Part shown: piece after piece, positions 16,417 through 26,518 of the stretch | Position numbering within the stretch: position 1 is the first letter of the stretch | Layout of the letters: each line of letters starts with the position of its first letter | Assembly (NCBI GenBank): GCA_015099395.1 | Contig: AP024096.1 | Location: 1,302,001 to 1,366,000 of the forward strand | Source of the DNA: Ktedonobacteria bacterium brp13 | GTDB taxonomy: Bacteria; Chloroflexota; Ktedonobacteria; Ktedonobacterales; Ktedonobacteraceae | DNA: 64,000 bases | Direction of reading: 5' to 3' | The notes under the pieces: generated by a model | What the model was told of the DNA's origin: nothing | Database searches by the model: none | What the model saw: only the letters and a program-made list of their open reading frames with translations | Position numbers and translations under genes: made by a program

Positions 16417-17832
16417 ATGGATAAAGCGACCATTGAAGAGCTACGCGCCACATTTCTCTTTGAAAATTGTACAGAAGAGCAGTTGCAGTGGCTGCGCGAG
16501 TGTGGTGAGGTCGTCGTATTCGAGGCAGGTAAGAGTGTTATTGTTGACGGCAAGCCTGCCAACGCCTTTTGGGTCTTGCTGGCTGGAAAACTGCAAGTTA
16601 CTCGGAAATACAATGGACGTGATTTTGTCGTTGAAATCTCTGATCGTCCTGGCTCATGGGCAGGATGGTTGCCTGTCATGGGCGGCCTGCTCAATACAAG
16701 CCTCTATGCCGTTCGCACACGACACCAGAGCCGCCTTTTACGTCTCTCAAAAGAGAACGTTGAGGAGATGCTGCAGCGTGGCCTTCCAGTGCTAAGCCAT
16801 CTGTTGGCGGGCATCTACGGAGGCATATATAACTTCGAATCCTTGATTCGCCAGCAATACAAGATGGCGGCCCTCGGCAAGCTCGCAGCAGGGCTGGCTC
16901 ACGAACTGAATAATCCAGCCGCCGCCATTCGCCGTAGCGCTGAACAAATGTATGAGATCATCGATAAGCAGGAGGAGCGCACTCTTCAACTTGGTCATGA
17001 GCTCGATGAACAGAGCAGGACAGCTTTTATCAAGCTTCGTCGTGCGATGAGTGCACGCTTCGACGAGTCACTACCGCTTGATCCATTGACCAGGAGCGAT
17101 CGGGAAGACGAATTATGCGCCTGGTTGAATGAGCACGCTATAAGCGAGAGTTGGAATCTCGCATCTACCTTCGTCGATGTGAACATCCAGGTTCAAGATC
17201 TCGAAAAATTGGCCGCCCAACTTTCTCCAGTAGCACTGCCTCTCGCGCTCGACTGGCTCTATACCACACTTTTAAGGACAAGCATTGCAAAGACTATCGG
17301 AACAGGAGCAGCGCGCATCTCAGACCTGGTCACCGCTATCAAAGATTACACATATATGGATCAGATGCCCACCCAGCATGCTGATATCCATGAAGGTTTA
17401 GAAAACACATTGCGTATCCTTAGCTACAAGCTCAAAAAGCAGAATATCAACCTGGATCGACACTATGATCGCTCGCTGCCAAAGATCACTGTCTATGGCA
17501 GTCAACTCAATCAGGTCTGGACAAATCTGCTTGACAACGCCATCGACGCCATCTCCTCGTTGCCAGAAGATGCCAGACGTATTCAGGTTGCGACCGCCAG
17601 AGATCATAATCAGATCCTTGTCGAAATTCAGGACAACGGACCCGGTATTCCACCTGAGATTCAGAAGCAGATCTTTGAGCCCTTCTTCACGACAAAAGAG
17701 GCCGGTCAGGGCATAGGTCTGGGTCTCGATATTAGCTATCGCATCGTTGTCCAGCAACACCATGGTGGGATGCGCCTCGATTCGCAGGCAGGAGCGACGT
17801 GCTTCCAGGTCAGATTGCCCATCACCGACTGA
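16417..17832 (+). CDS. Histidine kinase with cyclic-nucleotide-binding-like sensor domain
   Basis: 471 aa. The N-terminal ~125 residues are a Crp/CNB-like beta barrel (LFENCTEEQLQWLRECGEVVVFEAGKS..., VLLAGKLQVTRK). The kinase phospho-acceptor is His162 in LAAGLAHELNNPAAAIRRS. The ATPase part shows N (WTNLLDNAIDAI), G1 (VEIQDNGPGIP), F (FEPFFTTKE) and G2 (GIGLGL) boxes. No membrane helices, so it is cytosolic. As the only kinase next to the REC-TrxR fusion, it is the likely phosphodonor for Asp62. GGAAGAG precedes the ATG. Confidence 0.85.
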   Translation: MDKATIEELRATFLFENCTEEQLQWLRECGEVVVFEAGKSVIVDGKPANAFWVLLAGKLQVTRKYNGRDFVVEISDRPGSWAGWLPVMGGLLNTSLYAVRTRHQSRLLRLSKENVEEMLQRGLPVLSHLLAGIYGGIYNFESLIRQQYKMAALGKLAAGLAHELNNPAAAIRRSAEQMYEIIDKQEERTLQLGHELDEQSRTAFIKLRRAMSARFDESLPLDPLTRSDREDELCAWLNEHAISESWNLASTFVDVNIQVQDLEKLAAQLSPVALPLALDWLYTTLLRTSIAKTIGTGAARISDLVTAIKDYTYMDQMPTQHADIHEGLENTLRILSYKLKKQNINLDRHYDRSLPKITVYGSQLNQVWTNLLDNAIDAISSLPEDARRIQVATARDHNQILVEIQDNGPGIPPEIQKQIFEPFFTTKEAGQGIGLGLDISYRIVVQQHHGGMRLDSQAGATCFQVRLPITD

Positions 17833-17906
17833 CATGTGCAATAAGTATTTATCTGGTACGTAAGATGTGGGTGGGACTGGCTTTCTGTGTCGCTGTCTTG
17901 TTCAGA

Positions 17907-17951
17907 ACGTCAGCAGGTGGATTCATGTCTCCTGTCCCCACCTGCTGACGT
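17907..17951. terminator. Bidirectional terminator
   Basis: ACGTCAGCAGGTGG (17907-17920) and CCACCTGCTGACGT (17938-17951) form a perfect 14-bp stem between the convergent kinase and molybdenum hydroxylase genes. Confidence 0.7.
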
Positions 17952-17970
17952 GTCGCTTTCCTGGATCAGA

Positions 17971-20166
17971 CTAGAGCAGTTTGTCCAGTGTTATGGGTAG
18001 GTCACGTACACGCCGACCGGTTGCGTGATAGATGGCATTCCCGATGGCGGGGGCAACCCCGACGATGGCGACTTCTCCGATGCCTTTGATCCCTAGCGGA
18101 TTGAGATTGGTGTCGGGCTGGTCGAAGAAGAGCACTTCAATAGGCGGGATATCCGCGTGTACCGGGAGGACATAGTCCGCCAGATTGGCGTTGACGATAT
18201 GCCCCGTCGTCTCATCCATGAAGGTCTGCTCGAATAAGGCCATACCGACACCTCCAACGGTACCGCCAATGATCTGACTACGGGCGGTTTTCTCATTGAG
18301 GATACGGCCTGCGGCGATGACAGAGAGCATGCGGGTAACCTGTATCCTGCCCAGGTCGATGTCAACGCGTACCTCAGCGAACTTGGCACCGAAGACTCCG
18401 GTCCCGAACTGTTCCCGCTCGTCACCGGGGGCGGCTCGTCCGGAAGTCTCAATCTCATCCAGGCCGTGGCGTTTGAGAATGTCAGTATAGGTCTCGTACT
18501 GTGATGGGTTGTCTTTGCAGATAATCCGGCCATCGCTCACAATTACGTTCTCACTGCTTGCACCGTAGAGTGGTGAGGTCTCGTCATGCTGAATGAGCGT
18601 GAGCACCTGTTGCACGCTAGCCTGTGCTGCTGCCTGCACTGCGGAACCGACGCTGGCCGCCAGCACAGAGCCACCCTGTGAAGGAGAGGCCGGGAGCAAG
18701 CTATCTCCGAGCTCGCAGCGGATCTGTCCGGGTGGAATACCAAGGGCATCGGCGGCAATCTGGGTCATGATCGTGTAGGTACCGGTGCCGATATCTGTAG
18801 CGGCAGTCTGTATGAGAGCGCTGCCGTCCGCAAAGATGCGGATACGCGCTTCGGCAGGTGCCCGGAAGTAGGGGTAGAGTCCACTGGCGACGCCCCAGCC
18901 GATCAGCGTTTTACCGTCACGCATAGAGCGTGGCGCAGGGGTACGACGCTCCCAACCAAAGCGCTCCGCGCCTATCTGATAACATTCGCGTAATGCCCTG
19001 CTGGACCATGGTTGACCGGTGTCCGGATGGACAGGTGGATCATTGATCATGCGTAATGCGATAGGGTCCATCTCCAGGGCATAGGCCAGTTCATCGATAG
19101 CGGTCTCCAGGGCAAAGACTCCCTGCGCTTCACCCGGGCCACGCATCCACGTCGGGCTACCGACATCGAGTCTGTCCTGTCGGTTACTGGTACGCAGATT
19201 GGGGCTGGCATACAATGTATGGGTTGATTCTGTGGGATCTTCGCTATAGTTATCGGAGGCGGCAGTTGGTTCGATGGCCTCATGGATAATAGTTGTAAGG
19301 TGTCCATCACGTGTGGCACCGAGCGCCACATGCTGAATAGTTCGTGGACGATAGCCGATAGAGGTATACATCTGTTCGCGTGTCAGTACGAGTTTCACCG
19401 GACGACCGACATAGCGGGCCGCCATCGCTGACAGGACGACATGGGGCCAGCAGCGCAGACCACTACCAAATGCTCCCCCAATAAAGGGAGCAATGACGCG
19501 TACCTGCTCAATGGACAAGCCAAATATCTTCGCTACGACTTTACGCACGCCCGCTATCCCCTGTGTGGTGTCGTGCAGAGTTAAGTTATCTTCCTCCCAC
19601 CTGGCGATAGTGGCGAAAGGAGCCATGGCATTATGGTGTTGCGTTGGCGTTGTATAGGTCCCCTTTACAGAGACAGCGGCTACTGCCAGTGCGGCGTCTG
19701 GTTCGCCACGTACGGCATCCGGGTCAGTACGTGTCGCCCGCTCTTCGTCGAAATGTAGGAGTGGCGTCTCCTCCTCATAGTCGATGGAGACCAGGGTCGC
19801 CGCAAAGGTTGCTTGCTCCAGTGTTTCAGCGATGATTACCGCTACATGCTGACCGTGGTAGAGAATACGATTATTCTGCAACGGTGCTGCTGAGGCTGAT
19901 TCGAGTGGGATAGTTGATGGTGCGTTGAGGTAGGTAAGGACAGCCAGGACGCCAGGGGCGGCCTCGGCTGCGCGTGTATCAATCTCTTTAATGTGACCGA
20001 GCGCAACCGTACTTTGTACAATGACGGCGTGTGCAAGCTGATCCATGGGGAACTCTGCTGGATAACGCGCCATGCCTGTCACTTTGAGTCGTCCATCCAC
20101 CCGGTCCAGGGGTTGGCCTACGAAAGGTTGCTGGTGCACTATCTTCTCGTTCTCACTCTTAATCAT
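17971..20166 (-). CDS. Molybdenum hydroxylase large subunit (xanthine dehydrogenase family)
   Basis: 731-aa molybdopterin-binding subunit of an aldehyde/xanthine-type hydroxylase. Family marks: FIGGAFGSGLRCWPH, WMRGPGEAQG, the QGGS glutamine region, and the C-terminal GIKGIGEVAIVG loop carrying the catalytic Glu. The length and the make-up of the operon resemble E. coli PaoC (periplasmic aldehyde oxidoreductase), so aromatic aldehyde oxidation is a fair guess, not proven. It is the last gene of a three-gene minus-strand operon; its ATG overlaps the FAD subunit stop. No XdhC/PaoD-type chaperone is beside it. Confidence 0.88.
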   Translation of the reverse strand: MIKSENEKIVHQQPFVGQPLDRVDGRLKVTGMARYPAEFPMDQLAHAVIVQSTVALGHIKEIDTRAAEAAPGVLAVLTYLNAPSTIPLESASAAPLQNNRILYHGQHVAVIIAETLEQATFAATLVSIDYEEETPLLHFDEERATRTDPDAVRGEPDAALAVAAVSVKGTYTTPTQHHNAMAPFATIARWEEDNLTLHDTTQGIAGVRKVVAKIFGLSIEQVRVIAPFIGGAFGSGLRCWPHVVLSAMAARYVGRPVKLVLTREQMYTSIGYRPRTIQHVALGATRDGHLTTIIHEAIEPTAASDNYSEDPTESTHTLYASPNLRTSNRQDRLDVGSPTWMRGPGEAQGVFALETAIDELAYALEMDPIALRMINDPPVHPDTGQPWSSRALRECYQIGAERFGWERRTPAPRSMRDGKTLIGWGVASGLYPYFRAPAEARIRIFADGSALIQTAATDIGTGTYTIMTQIAADALGIPPGQIRCELGDSLLPASPSQGGSVLAASVGSAVQAAAQASVQQVLTLIQHDETSPLYGASSENVIVSDGRIICKDNPSQYETYTDILKRHGLDEIETSGRAAPGDEREQFGTGVFGAKFAEVRVDIDLGRIQVTRMLSVIAAGRILNEKTARSQIIGGTVGGVGMALFEQTFMDETTGHIVNANLADYVLPVHADIPPIEVLFFDQPDTNLNPLGIKGIGEVAIVGVAPAIGNAIYHATGRRVRDLPITLDKLL

Positions 20167-21146
20167 TGCACACCTCCTACGGTTGTCAGGGCCCGCACCA
20201 ATGTCCGCCTGGCCAGTTCGACTTTAAACTCGTTGTCCTGCTGGGGTTGTGCTCCCTCCAGTGCTATCTCTGCCGCAGCTTTGAATGCCTGGATGTCGAG
20301 CGTAGCTCCCTGCAAGGATGCTTCGGCAGCTCGTAGTCGCCATGGAATAGTGCCAACGCCACCCATTGCGAGACGTGCATCCCGAATGATGTTGCCGTCA
20401 ATCACCAATGCTACGGCCGCGGAGGTTAACGCGAACTCGTACGATTGACGGTCCCGAATCTTGAGATAACCGGAGCGGCTCGCATCAAAAGTTGTTGGGA
20501 TATCGATGGCGACGATTAATTCTCCTGGTGCGAGGGTATGTTCGTGTTGTGGCGTGTTGCCAGGCAAAAGATAGAAGTCAGTGAGGGGAATGCGACGTTC
20601 ACCCGCGCTGCTACGGACGTGGACCACTGCATCCAGTGCGACAAGGGCCACGGCAAGGTCGGACGCATGTGTCGCAATACAGTGCTCACTGGTACCGAGA
20701 ATGGCATGCATGCGGTTTTCACCAGTAATAGCTGCGCACCCACTGCCCGGAGTGCGTTTGTTACAGGCAAAGAATGGATCACGGAAATAGCTACAGCGTG
20801 TGCGTTGGAGCAGATTGCCTCCAATGGTCGCCATATTGCGCAGTTGTTGTGAGGCACTATTGAGCAGCGCTTCAGCGATCATGGGATAGCGCTGCCGGAT
20901 GATCGGTTCACTCGCGACGTCACTCATTGTACTCAATGCACCAATGCTCACTTTGTTCTCGGTCACTGTAATACCGCGCAGCGGGAGGCGGGTAATATCA
21001 ATCAGGTGGGGTGGAGCGAGCACAGTATCTTTCATTAAATCCAGCAGTGTGGTCCCACCAGCAATATAAGCTGCCTGAGGCTGGGAGGCATGGAGTGCGA
21101 TAGCGCTCTCCGTCTCCTCAGGACGTGTATAGCTAAACGGTTCCAT
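20163..21146 (-). CDS. Molybdenum hydroxylase FAD-binding subunit
   Basis: 327 aa. FAD-binding motifs YIAGGTTLLDLMK (near residue 28) and TIGGNL (~110). An inserted cysteine-rich stretch CSYFRDPFFACNKRTPGSGC follows, which in PaoB and 4-hydroxybenzoyl-CoA reductase beta subunits holds an extra [4Fe-4S] cluster. Its presence argues for a PaoB-like enzyme rather than classical xanthine dehydrogenase. It transfers electrons from the 2Fe-2S subunit to FAD. It overlaps the upstream gene by 14 bp. Confidence 0.87.
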   Translation of the reverse strand: MEPFSYTRPEETESAIALHASQPQAAYIAGGTTLLDLMKDTVLAPPHLIDITRLPLRGITVTENKVSIGALSTMSDVASEPIIRQRYPMIAEALLNSASQQLRNMATIGGNLLQRTRCSYFRDPFFACNKRTPGSGCAAITGENRMHAILGTSEHCIATHASDLAVALVALDAVVHVRSSAGERRIPLTDFYLLPGNTPQHEHTLAPGELIVAIDIPTTFDASRSGYLKIRDRQSYEFALTSAAVALVIDGNIIRDARLAMGGVGTIPWRLRAAEASLQGATLDIQAFKAAAEIALEGAQPQQDNEFKVELARRTLVRALTTVGGVQ

Positions 21147-21645
21147 GTGTGTTTCCTTCCAGGACGCTGGAGATCGCGGCTACAATATTGGAATAGGCAC
21201 CGCAACGACAGATGTTACCGCTCATGAACTCACGGATCTCTTCGGGGGTGGTGGCCGTGCCTTCATTGAGTAGACCAACCGCCGACAAAATCTGTCCGGG
21301 CGTGCAATATCCACATTGAAAACCATCATGCGCCATAAACGCTGTTTGCAGAGGATGCAGTTGATCGCCTGTGGCGAGGCCTTCAATCGTAGTAATCTCC
21401 TGCCCCTCTCGCATAGCCGCAAGTGTAAGGCACGAGAGGATCGGCTTGCCATCAACAAGGACGGTACAGGCACCACAGGCACCGTGATCACAGCCTTTTT
21501 TGGTGCCGGTGAAGCCGAGATGCTCACGTAATGCATCAAGGAGGGTTACACGAGAATCGAGCAATAACGCGTGCTGTGTTCCATTAATACGTAACGTTAC
21601 AGCAACCTGCTGTATATCAGTTGTCGTCTTACGGGAAATAGTCAT
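21133..21645 (-). CDS. Molybdenum hydroxylase 2Fe-2S subunit
   Basis: About 170 aa with two [2Fe-2S] sets: plant-type CDHGACGACTVLVDGKPILSC, and the helical FQCGYCTPGQ...NICRCGAYSNI domain. Accepts electrons from the Mo centre. Two adjacent ATG codons are possible (21648 and 21645); the second sits at a better distance from AGGAG. No Tat leader is seen, unlike E. coli PaoA, so the complex is probably cytoplasmic. First gene of the operon. Confidence 0.88.
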   Translation of the reverse strand: MTISRKTTTDIQQVAVTLRINGTQHALLLDSRVTLLDALREHLGFTGTKKGCDHGACGACTVLVDGKPILSCLTLAAMREGQEITTIEGLATGDQLHPLQTAFMAHDGFQCGYCTPGQILSAVGLLNEGTATTPEEIREFMSGNICRCGAYSNIVAAISSVLEGNTHGTV

Positions 21646-21910
21646 CATGTTCTCCTGAACAGTCTACACAGTTATCGTGACATACCCAACATGGCGCGAG
21701 TGTGCGCTCAGATGTGAATGTGTCCCCCGACATTTTACCGCATTTATTTGTATCAATGAAGTCATATTAGCGTATCGATTATTGAGGGCTCTTTTTTATA
21801 GGGCTCTATACTAGAAATAACATTCTTCCCCCATGGTTTACTTGTCGCTCTTTTCTCTTAAGACAAATTGCGTATCCAGTTCGAAAATGATATACAAGGA
21901 GTTTTTGAAG

Positions 21911-22915
21911 ATGAAAGCAATTCAATTTGATCAGTATGGTGAGCCTGCAAAGGTCCTCGTCGTTCGCAACTGTGCGGTTCCTGCACCTGGCAATGGAGAG
22001 GTGCGTATCCGTATTGTTGCCAGCCCTGTCAATCCATCTGATCTTTTGTTTGTACGTGGCCTTTATGCAGGTGTTCAGCCTACTTTCCCATCCTTTATCG
22101 GATTTGAAGGAGTTGGTATCATTGATATCCTCGGACCGCAAGTGCAAGGCTTTGCCTCTGGACAGCGTGTAGCTGCCATCAATTCAAATGGTGGCAATTG
22201 GGCTGAATATACTGTCTTACCTACGGACTCTTTGATCCCCGTGCCCGACGATCTCTCCGATGAGCAGGTGGCTTCCTTTGTTATTAATCCTGCCTCAGCG
22301 ATTGTCATGGTCAATCGCATTTTAGCAGTCCCTGAAGGTGAATGGCTGCTCCAATCAGCAGCAGGTTCTGAACTTGGGCGCATGATTATCAGGCTCGCAA
22401 AGCATTATGGTATCCGTACCATCAATGTCGTCCATCACCCTCGATCAGTAGCTGAACTGGAACAATTGGGAGCCGATGCCGTCATTGTATCCACCGAAGG
22501 GCCAATTGACGAGCAGGTTCGTAAGATCGTTGGACCTCAAGGCGTCAAATACGCTATTGATCCAGTGGTTGGGGAGACAGGAACGCAGATGTATCAGGCT
22601 CTCAGCGACGATGGTCGAATGCTGGTCTATGGCTCCTTGACTGGTGAGCCGATCCGTGTTGGCGTTGATCCACGCTTCATTCTGGCAGGACGTCGCATCC
22701 TGGAAGTTTTCTGGCTTGGCTACTGGCTTAACACACATAGCGACGCAGAGAAAAAAGACCTGTTTAACGAAATCATTGCGCTTATGCGCGAGGGAGTTCT
22801 CACAACCTTAGCGTCACTCAAATACTCTCTTGACGAGATTGAAGCCGCCGTCAAGATGGCAGAAACTCCTGGTAGAAAAGGGAAAGTCTTGCTCGTACCT
22901 CAGAAAAAGGCATAG
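21911..22915 (+). CDS. MDR-family zinc-independent oxidoreductase (enoyl reductase-like)
   Basis: 334-aa medium-chain dehydrogenase/reductase. GroES-like N-terminus (VASPVNPSDLLFVRGLYAG..., FIGFEGVGII) with no catalytic zinc ligands, then a Rossmann part (LLQSAAGSELGRMIIRLAKHYG). The NPSD and FEG motifs resemble mitochondrial-type trans-2-enoyl-CoA reductase and quinone oxidoreductases, so NADPH-dependent reduction of an enoyl or quinone compound is likely. ATG 21911 has AAGGAG 9 nt upstream; the upstream in-frame ATG at 21833 has none. Divergent from the Mo-hydroxylase operon across 265 bp. Confidence 0.8.
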   Translation: MKAIQFDQYGEPAKVLVVRNCAVPAPGNGEVRIRIVASPVNPSDLLFVRGLYAGVQPTFPSFIGFEGVGIIDILGPQVQGFASGQRVAAINSNGGNWAEYTVLPTDSLIPVPDDLSDEQVASFVINPASAIVMVNRILAVPEGEWLLQSAAGSELGRMIIRLAKHYGIRTINVVHHPRSVAELEQLGADAVIVSTEGPIDEQVRKIVGPQGVKYAIDPVVGETGTQMYQALSDDGRMLVYGSLTGEPIRVGVDPRFILAGRRILEVFWLGYWLNTHSDAEKKDLFNEIIALMREGVLTTLASLKYSLDEIEAAVKMAETPGRKGKVLLVPQKKA

Positions 22916-23108
22916 AAATAAGGCATAGAAATCAGCTAGCGCTTCTGGTCTCCATTGCCTGGACAGGGAAGTCCTCGCACATTCAATGTTGCCTGCTTCA
23001 CATGTATCTCGTTCAGCAAAAGACAGCCTGCATGCTTTCAGGCGAAAACTGAGGTGTAATGATAAAATAGAAGAAAACCATAGGTAGAATAGACAAGGAG
23101 TGTCAATC

Positions 23109-23552
23109 ATGACCAATCCATCGGAGCCGCAGGCGACACCCCAGGCGATCGTGCCCATTCCTCTATGGGTGTCCATCATAGTAATCCTCGGTGCTCTTTT
23201 GAGCATAACCGGTGCGGTAATTAGTAAGGTAGAGCCTGCGCTTCTGACGAACGGGAGCCCCACGACAGCAGCGGTCCAGGTCTATGCCGACTATATGTTT
23301 GCACGCAGCCTCTCGCTCACGGTCATGCTGCTGTTCCTTCTCGCGGTGAGAGCTCGGCGCATGCTGGCTGGATTCATGGTATTGATCGCCGTCATTCAAA
23401 TTGTCGACATTGGCGACGACCTGGCGCGCGGGGCATTTCTGCTCGTTCCAGGCTTGCTTGTGTTCGCCGTTCTGTTCCTGATTGGAGCATGGCGGCTATT
23501 CGGACAGGCTATCTGGCGCATTGATACCTGGCGCGATCCAGGAAGTCATTAA
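23109..23552 (+). CDS. Small four-helix membrane protein, function unknown
   Basis: 147 aa with four hydrophobic segments (VSIIVILGALLSITGAVIS; SLSLTVMLLFLLAVRA; MLAGFMVLIAVIQIVD; LLVPGLLVFAVLFLIGAWRLF). It resembles DUF4267-like four-helix proteins by layout only. ATG 23109 is preferred (AAGGAG, 8 nt) over GTG 23100, which lies in the ribosome site itself. It ends 22 bp before a convergent P450 gene. Confidence 0.6.
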   Translation: MTNPSEPQATPQAIVPIPLWVSIIVILGALLSITGAVISKVEPALLTNGSPTTAAVQVYADYMFARSLSLTVMLLFLLAVRARRMLAGFMVLIAVIQIVDIGDDLARGAFLLVPGLLVFAVLFLIGAWRLFGQAIWRIDTWRDPGSH

Positions 23553-23573
23553 TGCAGGGAAGATGTCACGCGG

Positions 23574-24815
23574 TTAAAATTCAACTGGGAAGGCTCGCAG
23601 ACCCATGATGAGCGATCCTGGTCGCCAGACCAGCTCCTCCTCAGCGACAGCAAGGTGCAGGTTGGGCAGGCGCTGGAGCAAGGTTCGGATCGCGATCTGA
23701 CCTTCCAGGCGGGCAAGTGGTGCTCCAAGGCAATAGTGAATGCCCTTGCCAAAGGCCAGGTGTGCATTCTCTTTGCGGGTCACATCCAAAACTTCTGCAT
23801 GCTCAAACTCCTGGTGATCATGGTTTGCAGAGGCCAGCACAACAACGATATAATCCCCACGCTGAATCTGCTTCCCGCCAAACTCGATATCTTCACTCGC
23901 CCAGCGCTGTGTCGCTGTCATCAAGGGTCCATGGTAGCGTAGGAACTCCTCAATCGCACTTTTGATCAGAGAAGGATCGTTCAGAAGTTTTTCTTTCTGA
24001 TCAGGATGCTGCAAGAGTGCCAGCGTTCCGTTGCTAATCAGATTGACCGTTGTCTCGTGACCAGCGATTAAGAGCAACGAGACCATCGCAACCAGCTCCT
24101 CTTCCGTCAGCTTATCACCTACCTCCTCGGTCTCGATCAGGTGGCTGAGCAGATCATCCGCAGGCTGCTTGCGTTTCCTATTGATCAGTTCATAAAGGTA
24201 ATTGTGATACGCCCGGATCTGCTCAATGCGGTTTTGGATCTCTTTGGGATTACCAGAGCCTTCGATGAGCACATTTGACCACTGGCGGAACTTTGTCCGA
24301 TCTTCCTGAGGGATACCGAGCATCTCTGTAATAACAGTCATAGGGAGCGGAAACGCGAAGTCGTCTACCAGATCCATCTCTCCTCGTGCCTGTACCGCAT
24401 CAAGCAGGGCATTGGTGATCTCCTGAATGCGCTCACTCCAGCGCTCAATCATCCGTGGTGTAAAGGCAATATTGACGAGGGCGCGTAGCCGAGTATGGTC
24501 GGGTGGATCGACATTCAGGAGACCACGACCAAAGATCCTGGTCTGCTCATGATCCCCACCTTGATCCTGATCTCTTAGCCAGGGGAATTGACGTGCAAAC
24601 TGTTCAAGTGAGAGTGCCTTCCTGGCATCCTTCACAAAACGCTGATCGCGTAAAGCTCGTTCTGCATCCTCATAACGAGTAATCAACCAGCCCTGACGTT
24701 GTCCGGGTAGTGTTACGAGATGAATGGGATCTTCTGTACGAATACGCTCAAATTCCTTATATGGATCAGCCTTTAAAGAAGGGGAAGAAAGATCAAAGTA
24801 GGGTGCTTGCGACAT
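23574..24815 (-). CDS. Cytochrome P450
   Basis: 413-aa soluble bacterial P450. I-helix AGHETTVNLI, K-helix EEFLRYHGP (ExxR), and the heme loop FGKGIHYCLGAPLARLEG with the thiolate Cys near residue 356. CYP107/109-like in general style; the substrate is unknown. No ferredoxin or ferredoxin reductase gene is adjacent. The start is supported by GGAGG upstream of ATG. Confidence 0.9.
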   Translation of the reverse strand: MSQAPYFDLSSPSLKADPYKEFERIRTEDPIHLVTLPGQRQGWLITRYEDAERALRDQRFVKDARKALSLEQFARQFPWLRDQDQGGDHEQTRIFGRGLLNVDPPDHTRLRALVNIAFTPRMIERWSERIQEITNALLDAVQARGEMDLVDDFAFPLPMTVITEMLGIPQEDRTKFRQWSNVLIEGSGNPKEIQNRIEQIRAYHNYLYELINRKRKQPADDLLSHLIETEEVGDKLTEEELVAMVSLLLIAGHETTVNLISNGTLALLQHPDQKEKLLNDPSLIKSAIEEFLRYHGPLMTATQRWASEDIEFGGKQIQRGDYIVVVLASANHDHQEFEHAEVLDVTRKENAHLAFGKGIHYCLGAPLARLEGQIAIRTLLQRLPNLHLAVAEEELVWRPGSLIMGLRAFPVEF

Positions 24816-25027
24816 GAATATACCTCCATGATGGAATACTGGATGCTAGAACTTCTTGAATATTCTTCAATCAACAGTGTATACAGTTCTATTTTACGAC
24901 ACATCGTCTTTTCCTGTTGCAACAGATCCTTCAATAGTAACAGACTTTTTATGGAGAGCCTCCATGATCACGATCACATATATATACAACGCGCGGCACT
25001 CACCTCATTCAAAACGCTAGCTAACAT

Positions 25028-25077
25028 AACCAGAGACAGGGTAGGTTGCTGCTATACAACCTACCCTGTCTCTGGTT
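25028..25077. terminator. 21-bp perfect hairpin terminator
   Basis: Left arm 25028-25048, loop 25049-25056, right arm 25057-25077, no mismatches. It lies ~55 bp downstream of the minus-strand MacB permease and ~210 bp upstream of the P450 gene, so it most likely ends the export operon. The rest of 24816-25132 shows no supported gene. Confidence 0.75.
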
Positions 25078-25132
25078 TTATCTGCTCATCTGAAAAGGAA
25101 GAAGAATGTCTTAGATACCTGTTCCCTTTTCC

Positions 25133-26518
25133 TTATTCAGAGCGCAATGCGACGATAGGATCAAGCCGTGAGGCCCGTTGCGCCGGGTAGAAGCCGAAGA
25201 TAACGCCGACTGCTACTGAGAAGCCAAAGGCCAGGATTACGGCTAGCGGGCTGAGTGCGAATGGGTTAGACATGACCGTTGAGATGATCAGCGATCCCGA
25301 GACGCCGATGATGATACCGACGATGCCGCCCAATGCGCTGAGCATTAAGGATTCGATCAGGAATTGCATCATGACGTCTCCAGGACGGGCACCGATGGCT
25401 ATACGGATACCAATCTCACGCGTACGCTCAGTGACCGAGACAAGCATGATATTCATGATGCCGATACCACCGACCACTAACGAGATGCCTGCTACTGCAA
25501 TCAAGAGCGCAAACAATGACTGCGAGGTAGCCTGCGCCGTCGCGAGGACCGTCGATTGATTCTGGATCTGGAAGTCATCATTGGCTGGATTGGTGATATT
25601 GTGTAATTGCTCCATACGTGCTTCTACATCTGCCTGTGCATTCGTCATATTTGAGGAGTTATTCACCAGCACGTCAATCGAACTGACCGAAGTGGAGCCT
25701 GTCAATTGCTTCTGCGCCGCACTGAATGGTATGTAGATCACATCATCAGCATTCTGGAAGGAACTGCTGGCACCTTTAGAGGCCAGTACACCTTCGACTG
25801 TAAATGGGATGCTATTGATACGGATCACTTTCCCAATAGGATCAACTCCTAGCGGCGTAAAAAGACTGTCTGCAACAGTCTGACCAATGACGGCAGTGGC
25901 ATTAGCGCTCTGTTCGTCTGTGCTAGCAAAGAAGGTACCCTCTTGTAACTGCCAGCTATTGATCTGCTGATAGCTCGGATAAACACCCTGTACAGAGGTA
26001 GACCAGTTCTCAGATTGATAGACAATCTGCTCGTTGGCTGTCACGATCGGGCTTACGGCAGAGACATTCTGCACCGTTGCTAAGGCATCGGCGTCAGATT
26101 GTGTAAGCGTCGATGCGGTTCCTTGCGCCTGACGTACACCACCTGTAGCGGAGGCACTACCAGCACGGATCACCAGTTCATCCGGGTTCAAGGCTGAGAG
26201 ACGCTGGTTGATCATCGCGGCGTTACTCTGGCTGGTCGATACCATCATGATTACAGCAGCAACACCGATGATAATACCTAACGAGGTGAGTAGCGAGCGC
26301 ATCTTGTTGGCTCGCACAGCAACGAAAGCGCTACGGAAGCTCTGGTAAAGCGCCATCGCACCACGTCGCCGCTGCAAGGTTCCTTCACGAAGAGATTGCC
26401 CCTGCACCCTGCTGCGTGCTCTGGCAGTCGTGGGCTTCTGCGTAGTTTCCTGCTGCTTTCCCCGTTCCTGCTTTACCACCTGATCCTCGATGGCACTCTG
26501 ATCTTGCGTTGAACTCAC
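25133..26518 (-). CDS. MacB-type ABC transporter permease
   Basis: 461 aa. One N-terminal membrane helix ([22 protein letters not shown]), a large extracytoplasmic MacB periplasmic-core domain (~residues 90-330), and three C-terminal helices ([66 protein letters not shown]). A ~55-residue basic/Gln-rich N-terminal extension is added ahead of the usual start. With its ATPase and adaptor it forms a mechanotransmission-type exporter of peptides, lipids or drugs. The ATG overlaps the ATPase stop by 4 bp. Confidence 0.9.
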   Translation of the reverse strand: MSSTQDQSAIEDQVVKQERGKQQETTQKPTTARARSRVQGQSLREGTLQRRRGAMALYQSFRSAFVAVRANKMRSLLTSLGIIIGVAAVIMMVSTSQSNAAMINQRLSALNPDELVIRAGSASATGGVRQAQGTASTLTQSDADALATVQNVSAVSPIVTANEQIVYQSENWSTSVQGVYPSYQQINSWQLQEGTFFASTDEQSANATAVIGQTVADSLFTPLGVDPIGKVIRINSIPFTVEGVLASKGASSSFQNADDVIYIPFSAAQKQLTGSTSVSSIDVLVNNSSNMTNAQADVEARMEQLHNITNPANDDFQIQNQSTVLATAQATSQSLFALLIAVAGISLVVGGIGIMNIMLVSVTERTREIGIRIAIGARPGDVMMQFLIESLMLSALGGIVGIIIGVSGSLIISTVMSNPFALSPLAVILAFGFSVAVGVIFGFYPAQRASRLDPIVALRSE

